A stretch of 64,000 nucleotides of DNA from CAVRTM01 sp963724015 (GCA_963724015.1 CAVRTM010000004.1:951585-1015584), one strand, 5' to 3'; numbered from the stretch's first letter, positions 26,557 through 37,270 are shown. Program-made: numbers and translations. The notes: a model not told the origin generated them from the letters alone.

Positions 26557-27717
26557 ATGACGGTCTCGCTCGGTATGCCACCCCTGCCCCCTCCCGTGGT
26601 CGCGCCGCGTCGCCGGTCGCGCAAGATCAGGGTCGGCAAGGTCGAGGTCGGGGGCGACGCGCCCATCTCGGTGCAGTCGATGTGCACCACCCCGACGACC
26701 GACGTCAACGCGACGCTCCAGCAGATCGCCGAGCTCACGGCCACCGGCTGCGACATCGTCCGGGTGGCCTGCCCCTCCCAGGACGACGCCGACGCCCTGC
26801 CGGAGATCGCCAAGCACAGCCAGATCCCGGTCATCGCCGACATCCACTTCCAGCCCAAGTACGTCTACGCCGCGATCGATGCCGGTTGTGCGGCCGTGCG
26901 GGTCAACCCCGGCAACATCCGCAAGTTCGACGACCAGGTCAAGCAGATCGCCCGCGCCGCCAAGGACGCCGGCGTCTCGATCCGGATCGGCGTCAACGCC
27001 GGCTCGCTGGACCCCCGGCTGATGCAGAAGTACGGCAAGGCCACCGCCGAGGCGCTGGTCGAGTCGGCGGTGTGGGAAGCGAGCCTGTTCGAGGAGCACG
27101 ACTTCCACGACTTCAAGATCTCGGTCAAGCACAACGACCCGGTGGTCATGGTCCAGGCCTACGAGCAGCTCGCCGCCCGCGGCGACTGGCCGCTGCACCT
27201 CGGCGTGACCGAGGCCGGCCCCGCCTTCCAGGGCACGATCAAGTCCTCCGTGGCGTTCGGGGCGCTGCTGGCCAAGGGGATCGGCGACACCATCCGGGTG
27301 TCGCTGTCGGCCCCACCGGTCGAGGAGATCAAGGTCGGCAACGCCATCCTGCAGTCGCTCAACCTGCGCCCGCGCAAGCTCGAGATCGTGTCCTGCCCCT
27401 CCTGCGGGCGCGCACAGGTCGACGTCTACACCCTGGCCGAGCAGGTCACCGCCGGGCTCGAGGGCCTGACCGTGCCGCTGCGCGTGGCCGTCATGGGCTG
27501 CGTCGTCAACGGGCCGGGGGAGGCCCGCGAGGCCGACCTCGGTGTCGCCTCCGGCAACGGCAAGGGCCAGATCTTCGTCAAGGGCGAGGTCGTCAAGACC
27601 GTCCCGGAGTCGCTGATCGTGGAGACCCTCATCGAGGAGGCCCTGCGGATCGCCGAGGAGATGGGCGAGCCCCTGCCCGGCGGGGACGACGCCAAGCCGG
27701 TCGTCACCGTCAGCTGA
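26557..27717 (+). CDS. ispG: 4-hydroxy-3-methylbut-2-enyl diphosphate synthase
   Basis: A 386-residue iron-sulfur enzyme converting MEcPP to HMBPP in the MEP isoprenoid pathway. The TIM barrel starts VGGDAPISVQSMCTTPTTD. The C-terminal ferredoxin-like domain carries the cluster ligands: CPSCGR gives two Cys and GCVVNGPGEARE gives the third Cys plus the Glu. ATG 26557 was chosen because it begins the conserved region. The longer upstream frame has no homology. It should sit next to rip and is separated from it here by accessory DNA. Confidence 0.92.
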   Translation: MTVSLGMPPLPPPVVAPRRRSRKIRVGKVEVGGDAPISVQSMCTTPTTDVNATLQQIAELTATGCDIVRVACPSQDDADALPEIAKHSQIPVIADIHFQPKYVYAAIDAGCAAVRVNPGNIRKFDDQVKQIARAAKDAGVSIRIGVNAGSLDPRLMQKYGKATAEALVESAVWEASLFEEHDFHDFKISVKHNDPVVMVQAYEQLAARGDWPLHLGVTEAGPAFQGTIKSSVAFGALLAKGIGDTIRVSLSAPPVEEIKVGNAILQSLNLRPRKLEIVSCPSCGRAQVDVYTLAEQVTAGLEGLTVPLRVAVMGCVVNGPGEAREADLGVASGNGKGQIFVKGEVVKTVPESLIVETLIEEALRIAEEMGEPLPGGDDAKPVVTVS

Positions 27718-27790
27718 CCCCCGCTGCCGGGAGGACGTCGTCGGGAGGCGCTGGTGCGCGCCCCCCATCATCACCTCTGGTTAGGGCTCC

Positions 27791-27805
27791 TATAACGTTG
27801 CGTTA
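27791..27805 (+). promoter_or_regulatory. -10 box overlapped by a palindrome, amino-acid transporter operon
   Basis: TATAAC (27791-27796) is a good -10 element about 100 bases before the binding-protein gene. The palindrome TAACG-ttg-CGTTA (27793-27805) lies across it, placed to act as a repressor operator. No convincing -35 was found. Confidence 0.45.
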
Positions 27806-27896
27806 AGCGTTGGTCGCCGCGCCGACGCCGTTTCGCCGAGGGTGCCGTGCGCCCGACCGGCGTCCCTGACCCGCAACGACCCTGCAAGGAAGAGCC

Positions 27897-28763
27897 ATGC
27901 CTGCCTCCACCCCCGCCCGTCGCCCGCTCGTCGTCGCCACCGCGGCCGTGGCCGTCCTCGCGCTCTCCGCCTGCGGCAGCAACGCCTCCTCCGCCACCGC
28001 TGCCAAGGACAACCCGTACGGCCTGCAGCAGGCCGGGACGATCCGCGTCGCCACCTTGACCGACGCACCGCCGAACGTCTTCCTCAAGGACGGGAAGTTC
28101 ACCGGCTTCGACAACGACCTGCTCACCGCGGTCGCCGGCAAGCTCGGCCTGAAGGTGCAGTTCGTCGGCACCGACTTCTCCGCGCTCCTCGCGCAGGTCA
28201 AGAACAAGAAGTTCGACCTCGGCTCCTCCTCCATCACCATCACCGATGCGCGCAAGAAGACGGTCGACTTCACCAACGGCTACGACTTCGGCTACTTCGG
28301 CCTCGACGTCCCGGCCGGGTCCGCCATCACGGCCTTCGACCAGCTGAAGGGCAAGCGCGTCGCGGTCGTGCAGGGCACGGTCCAGGACGACTACGCCACC
28401 AAGGAGGGCCTGAACCCGGTGCGGGTCCCCGACTACAACAGCGCGCTGAACCAGCTGAAGTCCGGCACGGCGCAGGCCTGGGTCGCCCCCGCCGAGATCG
28501 GCGAGAAGACCGCCAAGGACAGCGGCGGCAAGGTCACCCTGGCGGCCAAGCAGCTCAGCTCGGCGCCGACGGCCTTCGCCGTCGCCCCCGGCAACACGGC
28601 GTTCCGCACGGCGCTCAACACCGCCCTGGACCAGGTGATCAAGGACGGCACCTGGACCAGGCTGCAGGAGCAGTACTACCCGGGGCGTCCGGTGCCGAAG
28701 GACTTCACGCCCGGCAGTGGCACGGTCGCCTTCCCGCCGGTCAAGGCCGCCGCCGGGAGCTGA
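27897..28763 (+). CDS. amino-acid ABC transporter substrate-binding lipoprotein
   Basis: A 288-residue binding protein of the SBP_bac_3 family (glutamine/histidine/cystine type). The lipobox is ALSAC with Cys26. The mature part opens TIRVATLTDAPPNVFLKDGK followed by FTGFDNDLL, and contains FDLGSSSITITDARKKTVDF and KGKRVAVVQGT, all standard for the family. The start ATG 27897 has AAGGA at the right distance. The permease gene follows after eight bases and the ATPase gene after that. The substrate cannot be read from sequence; polar amino acids are usual. Confidence 0.88.
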   Translation: MPASTPARRPLVVATAAVAVLALSACGSNASSATAAKDNPYGLQQAGTIRVATLTDAPPNVFLKDGKFTGFDNDLLTAVAGKLGLKVQFVGTDFSALLAQVKNKKFDLGSSSITITDARKKTVDFTNGYDFGYFGLDVPAGSAITAFDQLKGKRVAVVQGTVQDDYATKEGLNPVRVPDYNSALNQLKSGTAQAWVAPAEIGEKTAKDSGGKVTLAAKQLSSAPTAFAVAPGNTAFRTALNTALDQVIKDGTWTRLQEQYYPGRPVPKDFTPGSGTVAFPPVKAAAGS

Positions 28764-28770
28764 CCGCGCC

Positions 28771-29541
28771 ATGGACATCCTGCAGACGCTCCGGGAGACC
28801 TTCCTCGACCTCGGGCGCCATGCGGCAGGCGCTGCCCGAGCTGGTCAGCGGTCGGCCTGCGCAACACCCTCCTGCTCGCGCTGTGCTCGGCCGTGCTGGG
28901 CACACTGGCGGGGATGCTGCTGGCCGTCTGCGTGGTCTGTCCCGGTCGCGCTGGCTGCGCTGGCCGGCCCGCGTCTACACCGACATCTTCCGTGGCCTGC
29001 CGGCGGCCGTGACGATCCTGCTCATCGGCGTCGGTCTGGCGCCGGTCGGCCTGGCGATCTGGGGGCCCAACCCCTTTCCGCTCGGCATCCTCGCCCTCTC
29101 GCTGATCGCCTCCGCCTACATCGGCGAGATCTTCCGCTCCGGCATCCAGAGCGTGGAGGCCGGGCAGCTCGAGGCGGCCCGCGCGCTGGGGTTCTCGCGG
29201 TCCACCGCGATGCGCCTGGTGGTGATCCCGCAGGGCGTCCGCCGGGTCCTGCCGGCCCTGGTCAACCAGCTCATCGCGCTGGTCAAGGACTCGTCGCTGG
29301 TCTACTTCCTGGGGCTGCTCGCGACCCAGCGCGACCTGTTCCGCATCGGCCAGGACCAGGCCGCCAACACCGGCAACGAGTCGGCGCTGCTGCTGGCGGG
29401 CCTGTTCTACCTCGCCATCACCGTCCCGCTGACCCACGTCGTCAACGCCATCGACGCGCGGCTGCGCACCGGCCGGCGCGCGGACGGGGCGGAGGACGCC
29501 GCCGACGACGATCTCGCCTTGGCCATCTCCCAGGAGGCACG

Positions 29542-29545
<4 letters not shown>
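28771..29545 (+). CDS. amino-acid ABC transporter permease (HisM type), several frame breaks
   Basis: A membrane permease with the EAA loop EAGQLEAARALGFSRSTAMR near the middle, followed by VIPQGVRRVLPALVNQLIAL, typical of the HisM/GlnP family. The first 60 residues are spread over three frames: MDILQTLRETFLDLG from ATG 28771, then MRQALPELVS, then GLRNTLLLALCSAVLGTLAG, then LSRSRWLRWPARVYTDIFRG. That means at least three one-base breaks between about 28815 and 28950. Together the pieces make a normal family N-terminus, so clustered sequence errors are the simplest reading. A real pseudogene is possible. The 3-prime end overlaps the ATPase start. Confidence 0.8.
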
Positions 29546-30324
<779 letters not shown>

Positions 30325-30407
30325 CCGGCACCGCCCACGATCTCCGAGTGGCGGGGGTGCGGTACCGGCTGCATACTCACGGCTCCACGAGATGCGGAGG
30401 ACGATCC

Positions 30408-32762
30408 ATGAGCAGACGCCCCCTGAGGTCCCCGTCGGTGCTCGCCGCGGTGACCGCGGCGATGGTGGGGGCGACGCTCGTGCCCTCGGCGGCAGCAACG
30501 GCCACCGCGTCGGCGACCCCGGCCTCGTCCGCCGCCTTCCACGGAACGGCACCGGCGCACGCCGGTACGGCTCCGCGCACCGCGAGCTACACCAACCCCG
30601 TGTCACGCGGCTTCGCCGACACGTTCGCCGACCCGTCGCTGGTCCGCGCCAAGGACGGGTACTGGTACTCCTACGGCACGTCCGACCCCCTGCGTGAGGG
30701 CGAGGGCACGCCGCACCGCATCCCGATCGCGCGGTCGGCCGACCTCGTGAGCTGGACGCACGTGGGCGATGCGTTCAGCGACGCCACGCTGCCGTCCTGG
30801 GCCGAGAAGGACGCGGGGATCTGGGCGCCCGACATCCGCTACGTCGACGGCCAGTACCGCATGTACTACGTGGTCACCCAGACGACCGTCACCGGTGAGC
30901 GCGACGACAACGCGGTCGGCATGGCGACCGCGCCCACCCCGACCGGCCCGTGGAAGGACAGCGGCCACCCCGTGGTCGGCCCGCGTCGTGGTGGGCAGGT
31001 CGGCGACGGCAACTTCCTGTGGACCTTCGACCCGACCGCCGTGACCGACACCGACGGCAGCCAGTGGCTGTTCTACGGCTCCTACTACGGCGGCCTGTTC
31101 ACCACCCGGCTGAGCGCCGACGGCACGAAGGCGGTCGGCACGCCGGTCCAGGTGGCCATCGACAACAAGTTCGAGGGGTCGTACGTCGTCCGCCGCGACG
31201 GCTACTGGTACCTCTTCGCCTCCACCGCGAACTGCTGCGCCGGTCCCACGACCGGTTACAGCGTGCAGGTCGGCCGCTCCCGCAGCCTGCAGGGCCCGTA
31301 CGTCGACCGGCAGGGTGCCCGGCTGACCGACTCCCGCGCCGGCGGCACGCCCGTGCTGAACCAGAACGGCAACCGCTGGGTCGGGGCCGGGCACAACGCG
31401 ATCGCCACCGACCTGGCCGGCCAGGACTGGATCGCCTACCACGCGATCGACCGGAACGACCCCTACCTCGACGGGACCTCGGGCATCAACGAGCGGCCGA
31501 TGCTGCTCGACCGCCTCGACTGGGTCGACGGCTGGCCCGCGGTGCGCGCCGGTCAGGGTCCGAGTGAGCGGTCGGAGCAGGCGCCGGTCACGGGCGGCCG
31601 GGTTGCCACGACGTTCTCCCGCGGCGACGGCGGCCGGCTCTCGACCACCGGCCGCTGGACCAGGGCGCAGGACGCCCAGTCCGGCACCTACCTGCGATCC
31701 GGCGGGGCGGGCGGCGTCCTCACTCGGTCCTCGGTCACCGGGGACGTGCGGGCCGAGGCCGACCTGCGTTCCTCCGGCGCGGCATACGGGCTGGTCGTGT
31801 CCGACCACGGCAAGGACGCGACCCGGCTCGTGATCGACCCCCGGGCCGGCACGGCAACGGTGCGCCAGGACGGCCACGGGGCCACCTCCCGCACGGTTCG
31901 GCTGCCAGCCGGCTTCGACGCCACCGACTGGCACTCCGCGACGCTCGAGCGCCGTGGAGCCGGCGTCACCGCGCAGCTGAGCAACGCCCGGCTCGGCGAC
32001 CCGCTCGTCGACCTGCGGATCACCCTGTCGCCCAAGGCCGCCCGGGCCGGCCGGGCTGGAGCAACCGGCGCGGGGGCCGGGGTCGGCGTCGACAACCTCA
32101 GCGTGCTGCCGGCCGCCGTGCCTGTGACGCGGCTCGCCGCGGAGCACGTGCCATCACGGCTCGACCGGGGCGCCAGCGACGAGTTCAACGGATCGCAGGT
32201 CGCCCCCGCGTGGCAGTGGGTGCGCCCTGACGCCAAGGCCACCGTCGGCGGCGGCGTGCTGCGCTGGCCGACCGAGGCCGCGGACCTGACCGGCGACTCC
32301 AACGACGCGGGGATCCTGCTGCGGGACCCGGGTGCCGGCGCGTGGACCGCGGAGACCAAGGTCAGCATGGACCTCGGCACCGACACGGTCCGCAACTTCC
32401 AGCAGGCGGGGCTCATCGCCTACGTGAACGACGACCTCTTCACCCGGCTCTCGCACGTGGCGATCTGGGACACCCGCCAGACCGAGTTCGGCAAGGAGAT
32501 GCCGTACGCCGGGGGACTCTCCTACGGCGGCACCATCGTCGGCCCTCCCGCGACCACGACATGGCTACGGCTGACACACCGCCTGGACAGCCGCACCGGC
32601 GAGCACCTGCTGCGTGCGTGGACCAGCACGGACGGCTCCACCTGGGTCAAGGGCGGGGTCTGGACGCTGCCGGCCACGGCCACGCTCAAGGTCGGGCTCG
32701 TCTCCCACGGCGGCGCCGGTGCCACCGCCGACTTCGACTACCTCCACATCTACCGCGACTGA
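30408..32762 (+). CDS. secreted family 43 glycoside hydrolase (arabinanase/arabinosidase-like)
   Basis: A 784-residue exported enzyme with a signal peptide of about 35 residues. The five-bladed propeller of GH43 holds the general base Asp75 in FADPSLV, the pKa-tuning Asp208 in FDPT and the acid Glu256 in KFEGSYVV. WAPDIRY and GAGHNAI are further family marks, pointing to arabinan- or xylan-derived arabinose chains. After residue 390 come two beta-sandwich parts: one with ARAEADL-like patterning, and a C-terminal DUF1349/LamG-like domain with LIAYVNDDLFTRLSHVAIWD, likely for carbohydrate binding. ATG 30408 has CGGAGG seven bases upstream. A strong hairpin follows. Such a gene is not usual inside the ispG-proS cluster, so it may be a later arrival. 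Confidence 0.85.
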   Translation: MSRRPLRSPSVLAAVTAAMVGATLVPSAAATATASATPASSAAFHGTAPAHAGTAPRTASYTNPVSRGFADTFADPSLVRAKDGYWYSYGTSDPLREGEGTPHRIPIARSADLVSWTHVGDAFSDATLPSWAEKDAGIWAPDIRYVDGQYRMYYVVTQTTVTGERDDNAVGMATAPTPTGPWKDSGHPVVGPRRGGQVGDGNFLWTFDPTAVTDTDGSQWLFYGSYYGGLFTTRLSADGTKAVGTPVQVAIDNKFEGSYVVRRDGYWYLFASTANCCAGPTTGYSVQVGRSRSLQGPYVDRQGARLTDSRAGGTPVLNQNGNRWVGAGHNAIATDLAGQDWIAYHAIDRNDPYLDGTSGINERPMLLDRLDWVDGWPAVRAGQGPSERSEQAPVTGGRVATTFSRGDGGRLSTTGRWTRAQDAQSGTYLRSGGAGGVLTRSSVTGDVRAEADLRSSGAAYGLVVSDHGKDATRLVIDPRAGTATVRQDGHGATSRTVRLPAGFDATDWHSATLERRGAGVTAQLSNARLGDPLVDLRITLSPKAARAGRAGATGAGAGVGVDNLSVLPAAVPVTRLAAEHVPSRLDRGASDEFNGSQVAPAWQWVRPDAKATVGGGVLRWPTEAADLTGDSNDAGILLRDPGAGAWTAETKVSMDLGTDTVRNFQQAGLIAYVNDDLFTRLSHVAIWDTRQTEFGKEMPYAGGLSYGGTIVGPPATTTWLRLTHRLDSRTGEHLLRAWTSTDGSTWVKGGVWTLPATATLKVGLVSHGGAGATADFDYLHIYRD

Positions 32763-32840
32763 CCCCCACCTGGTCCACGTGCCGTTCAGCGGTCCGTCAG
32801 CGAGGGCGCCCCATGGTCGGGCCCTCAAGGGTTGACGGAA

Positions 32841-32876
32841 TCGACCGGTGCGGCGACACTTCGCCGCACCGGTCGA
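32841..32876. terminator. perfect 16-bp hairpin after the GH43 gene
   Basis: Arms 32841-32856 and 32861-32876 are complementary over 16 bases with a 4-base loop and no U tract. It separates the glycoside hydrolase from the acetyltransferase. It also argues against an acetyltransferase start at 32848, which would lie inside the hairpin. Confidence 0.8.
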
Positions 32877-32907
32877 CACACCCGGCCCGGCACGGCACGC
32901 TGTAACC

Positions 32908-33753
32908 GTGCTCCGTACCCACAGCCCGGTCCGTGCGCTGACCGTCGCCGACCACGACGACGTCCTCGCGGTCTGTGCCCGGGACGCGCGGGCCAACGTC
33001 TTCGTCTCCGCCCGGGTGCTCGAGGGGGCCCTCGCCAGCTCGCCGGGCTCGGTCCTCGGGTTCGCCGACGGTGGTGACCTCGAGGCGGTCTGCTGGGCCT
33101 CGGCCAACGTCGTGCCGGTCGGCTGCGGCCCCGAGGCGGTTGCGGCGTTCGCCGGCAGGGTGCGCAAGTGGCGCCGTCAGTGCGCCTCGCTGTTCGGACC
33201 GGCGGACATGGTGCTGGGGATGTGGCAGGAGCTCTCCACCTCGTGGGGGGCGCCGCGCGCCGTACGCCGGCACCAGCCGCTGATGGAGCTCAGCGTCGCC
33301 CCCAGCGCCGCCGGCGTGGCGGTCGACCCGCGCGTGCGGCGGGCCCGCCCCGACGAGGTGGACCTCGTGGTGCCCGCGGCGGCGGCCATGTTCACCGAGG
33401 AGATCGGCTACCCGCCGTACTGGGGCTCCGGCGCGGCGTACCGGCAGGGCGTCGCGGGGCTGATCACCCGGGGCCATACCTTCGTCCGCGTCGATGACGG
33501 CCAGGTGGTGTTCAAGGCCGACGTCGGGTCGGTCGGGCTGGGCGTCGCCCAGATCCAGGGCGTGTGGGTGGCGCCGGCCTGGCGTGGCCAGGGGCTCGCC
33601 GCGCCGGCCATGGCGGCGGTGGCCGAGATGGTGATGGCCGAGATCGCCCCGGTGGCCACGCTCTACGTCAACGACTTCAACGCCCCGGCGCGCGCCACCT
33701 ACCGCGGGGTCGGCTTCACCGAGGTCGGCAGCTTCGCCACGGTGCTGCTGTAA
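32908..33753 (+). CDS. GNAT acetyltransferase with DUF4081 domain (Rv2867c-like)
   Basis: A 281-residue protein. The N-terminal half fits DUF4081 (DVLAVCARDARANVFVSARV, then WASANVVPVG). The C-terminal GNAT domain shows acetyl-CoA site VWVAPAWRGQGLAAPAM and LYVNDFNAPARATYRGVGF. It is the conserved neighbour of ispG in actinobacteria, where its substrate is unknown. GTG 32908 follows directly on the normal promoter region. A CACGCT box six bases upstream hints at leaderless expression. Confidence 0.85.
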   Translation: MLRTHSPVRALTVADHDDVLAVCARDARANVFVSARVLEGALASSPGSVLGFADGGDLEAVCWASANVVPVGCGPEAVAAFAGRVRKWRRQCASLFGPADMVLGMWQELSTSWGAPRAVRRHQPLMELSVAPSAAGVAVDPRVRRARPDEVDLVVPAAAAMFTEEIGYPPYWGSGAAYRQGVAGLITRGHTFVRVDDGQVVFKADVGSVGLGVAQIQGVWVAPAWRGQGLAAPAMAAVAEMVMAEIAPVATLYVNDFNAPARATYRGVGFTEVGSFATVLL

Positions 33754-33909
33754 CGGCCGACGCTGGCGCGGCTCCCGCTGCAGGTGCCGATGGTCCACAC
33801 GGCGCTGAAGGCGACGCGCGGGCCGAAACGGGCGTGAGACGCCTCCCGCGGGACCGATATCCTCGAACCGTCCGCAGCGCACCCGCTCGGACCCGACGAA
33901 GGAGTACCC

Positions 33910-35691
33910 GTGGCCCTGCGCATGTCGACCCTGTTCCTGCGAACCCTGCGCGAGGACCCGGCCGACGCTGAGCTGCCCAGCCACCGGCTGCTCGTGCGGG
34001 CGGGCTACATCCGCCGCGTCGCCCCCGGCATCTACACCTGGCTGCCGCTGGGCCTGAAGGTGCTGCGCAACGTCGAGCGCATCGTGCGCGAGGAGATGGA
34101 CTCCATCGGCGCCCAGGAGCTGAGCTTCCCGGCGCTGCTGCCCCGCGAGCCCTACGAGGCCACGGGACGCTGGACCGAGTACGGCGACAACATCTTCCGG
34201 CTCAAGGACCGCAAGGACGGCGACTACCTGCTCGGGCCGACCCACGAGGAGATGTTCACCCTCGCGGTCAAGGACCTGTACTCGTCGTACAAGGACCTGC
34301 CGCTGTCGATCTACCAGATCCAGACCAAGTACCGCGACGAGGCACGCCCGCGCGCCGGGCTGCTGCGCGGGCGCGAGTTCATCATGAAGGACTCCTACTC
34401 CTTCGACGTCGACGACGCCGGGCTCGAGGCGTCCTACCTGCGTCACCGCGACGCCTACATCCGCATCTTCGACCGGCTCGGGTTCGACTACGTCATCGTG
34501 GCCGCCATGTCGGGGGCGATGGGCGGCTCGCGCTCCGAGGAGTTCCTCGCGACGGCCGAGAACGGCGAGGACACCTACGTGCGCTGCACCAAGTGCGACT
34601 ACGCCGCGAACGTCGAGGCCGTGCGGGTGCCGGTCCCGGACGCCGTGCCGTACGACGCCACACCGCCCGCGCACGTCGAGGACACCCCCGACACCCCCAC
34701 CATCGAGACGCTGGTGAACCACCTCAACGAGGCGTTCCCACGCGCAGGACCGTCCCTGGGCGGCCGGTGACACGCTGAAGAACGTCATCGTGCTGCTCGT
34801 GCACCCCGACGGCACCCGCGAGCCGCTGGCCATCGGCCTGCCCGGCGACCGCGACGTGGACGAGAAGCGCCTCGAGGCCCAGGTCCACCCCGCCGAGGTC
34901 GCGGCGTTCGACGAGGCCGCCTTCGCGGCCAACCCCGCGCTGGTCAAGGGCTACATCGGTCCTGGCGCGCTCGGGGAGGAGGGCACCGCCAAGGTGCGTT
35001 ACCTGCTCGACCCCCGGGTCGTGCGAGGGCACCCGCTGGGTCACCGGCGCCAACGAGCCCGGCCGGCACGTCCTCGACCTCGTGGCCGGCCGCGACTTCA
35101 CCGCCGACGGCACCATCGAGGCCGCCGAGGTGAGGGCCGGCGACGTCTGCCCGAGCTGCGGCGAGGGCGTCCTGGAGACGGCTCGCGGCATCGAGATGGG
35201 CCACATCTTCGCGCTCGGCCGCAAGTTCGCGGACGCCCTGGGGCTGAAGGTCCTGGACCAGAACGGCAAGCAGGTGACCGTGACGATGGGCTCCTACGGC
35301 GTGGGCGTCAGCCGTGCCGTGGCCGCCGTCGCCGAGGGCAACCACGACGAGGTCGGCCTGGTGTGGCCGCGCGAGCTCAGCCCCGCCGACGTGCACATCG
35401 TGGCGACCGGGAAGGACGAGGACGTCTTCACGGCGGCCGACGAGGTGAGCGCCGAGCTCGAGCGCCGTGGCGTCAGCGTCCTGTACGACGACCGCCGCAA
35501 GGTCTCCCCGGGCGTGAAGTTCAAGGACGCCGAGCTGATCGGGGTGCCGACGATCGTGGTGCTCGGGCGCAACGTGGCCGAGGGCACCGATCGAGGTCCG
35601 CGACCGCCGCACCGGAGACAAGCGCGACGTCGCGGTCGCGCAGGCCGTCGACGAGATCGTGGCCGAGGTCCTCGGCACCACCACCCCCTGA
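33910..35691 (+). CDS. proS: prolyl-tRNA synthetase, three frame breaks
   Basis: Charges tRNA-Pro with proline, essential. It is the bacterial long form with an editing insertion. Class II motif 1 is near GYIRRVAPGIYTWLPLGLKV. Motif 2 is YRDEARPRAGLLRGREF then IMKDSYSF. The insertion domain and motif 3 (MGSYGVGVSRAV) follow, with the anticodon-binding domain holding VSPGVKFKDAELIGVP at the end. GTG 33910 has GAAGGAG upstream, and a TATCCT box lies at 33858-33863. The frame changes near 34745, 35024 and 35589. In each case one base added or removed restores family sequence (DRPWAAGDTLKN, EGTRWVTGANEPG, IEVRDRRTGDKR). Three breaks in an essential gene point to sequence errors. The stop overlaps the next start by one base. 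Confidence 0.9.
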
Positions 35692-36440
35692 TGGCAGGCA
35701 GGGGGGCGGGCGCCACGCACCGGGAGCCGCTCCGGGCGGTCATCTTCGACTGGGGTGGCACGCTCACGCCGTGGCACACCGTCGACATGGCCGAGCAGTG
35801 GACCATCTTCGCCTCGGCCGTGCACGAGGACGAGGAGCGGGCGGCCGAGCTGGCCGCCCGGATCCTCGCCGGTGAGGACCACGCGTGGCACCGGGCCCGC
35901 ACCGGGCAGGGGAGCGCCCACCTGGACGACCTGCTGAGGGAGGTGGGGCTGGACCCGCACGACGTCGCGCACGAGGCCGCGCTCTCGGCGTACCGGAGGT
36001 TCTGGGAGCCGCACACCTTCACCGACGAGCAGGTGCGGCCGCTGTGGGAGGGGCTGCGCGAGCGTGGCCTGCGCGTGGGCGTGCTGTCCAACACGATCTG
36101 GTCGGGGGAGTACCACCGCAGCGTCTTCGAGCGCGACGGGGTGCTGGACCTGATCGACGCCGACGTCTACTCCAGCGAGATCGCCTGGACCAAGCCGCAC
36201 GTCGAGGCGTTCCGCGCCGCGGCCGGCGCGCTCGGTGTGGAGCCCGGCTCCGCGGCGTACGTCGGTGACCGGCTGTTCGAGGACGTGCACGGCAGCCAGG
36301 CGGCGGGCATGCGCGCCATCTGGGTGCCGCACTCGCAGATCCCGGCGGCGCAGCAGGTGTCCGTCGACGTCGAGCCCGATGCGGTGGCCCACGACCTGCT
36401 GGACATCCTCGCCATCGTGGACGACTGGTGCGGGCGGTGA
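35691..36440 (+). CDS. HAD-superfamily hydrolase
   Basis: A 249-residue phosphatase-like protein of the haloacid dehalogenase superfamily. Motif I is VIFDWGGTLT with nucleophile Asp20, motif II VGVLSNT, motif III Lys in WTKPHVEAF, and motif IV YVGDRLFEDVHG. A helical C1 cap lies between motifs I and II. The natural substrate is unknown; phosphoglycolate- or nucleotide-type small phosphates are typical. The ATG shares its first base with the last base of the proS stop, so the two are coupled. Confidence 0.85.
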   Translation: MAGRGAGATHREPLRAVIFDWGGTLTPWHTVDMAEQWTIFASAVHEDEERAAELAARILAGEDHAWHRARTGQGSAHLDDLLREVGLDPHDVAHEAALSAYRRFWEPHTFTDEQVRPLWEGLRERGLRVGVLSNTIWSGEYHRSVFERDGVLDLIDADVYSSEIAWTKPHVEAFRAAAGALGVEPGSAAYVGDRLFEDVHGSQAAGMRAIWVPHSQIPAAQQVSVDVEPDAVAHDLLDILAIVDDWCGR

Positions 36441-37222
36441 GCGACCCAGGCACCACGACCATGCTGCTGCTGATGCTGGCCGGTCTCGCGGCCGGCTGGG
36501 TCGACGCGGTGGTCGGCGGCGGCGGCCTGATCCAGCTGCCGGCCCTGGTGCTGGGGCTGCCGGGCGCGGCGCCGGTGCACATCCTGGCCACCAACAAGCT
36601 GGGCTCGATCTGCGGGACGTCGGTCAGCTCGGCCACCTACTACCGCCGGGTGCGGCCGGACCTGCGCACGGCCGTGCCGATGGCGCTGGTCGCCTTCGTC
36701 GGCGCGCTCGGCGGCGCCCTGGTCGCCTCGCACCTGCCCAAGGCCGCGTTCAACCCCATCCTGCTCGTCGTGCTGGTGGGGGTCGGGGCCTACACGCTGC
36801 TGCGCCCGGAGCTCGGGTCGCGCACCTCGCTGCGCTTCGCGGGGCACCACCACACGCTGGCGGCGGTGGGCGCCGGGCTGGTGGTCGGCTTCTACGACGG
36901 CGCGCTGGGGCCCGGCACCGGCTCCTTCTTCGTCTTCGCCCTCGTCGGGGTGATGGGCTACGCGTTCCTGCAGGCCAGCGCGAAGGCCAAGATCGCCAAC
37001 TTCGCCACGAACCTGGCCGCCCTGGTCATCTTCGTCCCGCAGGGCGCGGTGATCTGGCGGGTGGGCCTGCTGATGGGGGCGAGCAACCTGGTCGGCGGCT
37101 ACCTCGGCGCACGCACCGCCGTGTCCCGCGGCACCGGCTTCGTCCGGGTGATCTTCGTGGTCGTGGTCGGCGCGTTCGTCGTCAAGATCGGCGCCGACGT
37201 CGTCCGGCAGCTGATCGGCTGA
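36437..37222 (+). CDS. TSUP-family permease (TauE/SafE)
   Basis: A 261-residue membrane protein with about eight helices in two repeats. Repeat one has GWVDAVVGGGGLIQLPAL and TNKLGSICGT. Repeat two has GFYDGALGPGTGSFF and KAKIANFATNLAAL. These paired motifs define the TSUP family, which exports sulfite, sulfoacetate or other organic anions. GTG 36437 overlaps the HAD stop (GTGA). A GTG nine bases upstream is also possible. Last gene of the proS transcription unit. Confidence 0.85.
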   Translation: MSDPGTTTMLLLMLAGLAAGWVDAVVGGGGLIQLPALVLGLPGAAPVHILATNKLGSICGTSVSSATYYRRVRPDLRTAVPMALVAFVGALGGALVASHLPKAAFNPILLVVLVGVGAYTLLRPELGSRTSLRFAGHHHTLAAVGAGLVVGFYDGALGPGTGSFFVFALVGVMGYAFLQASAKAKIANFATNLAALVIFVPQGAVIWRVGLLMGASNLVGGYLGARTAVSRGTGFVRVIFVVVVGAFVVKIGADVVRQLIG

Positions 37223-37270
37223 CCTGTCGTGGCGCCGGAACGCACAGGGGGCACTCCCGGCGGCACACAG

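Noticed and set aside
32848..32907. Upstream GTG start for the acetyltransferase
   Set aside because: It falls inside the perfect terminator hairpin at 32841-32876. The later GTG is better placed.
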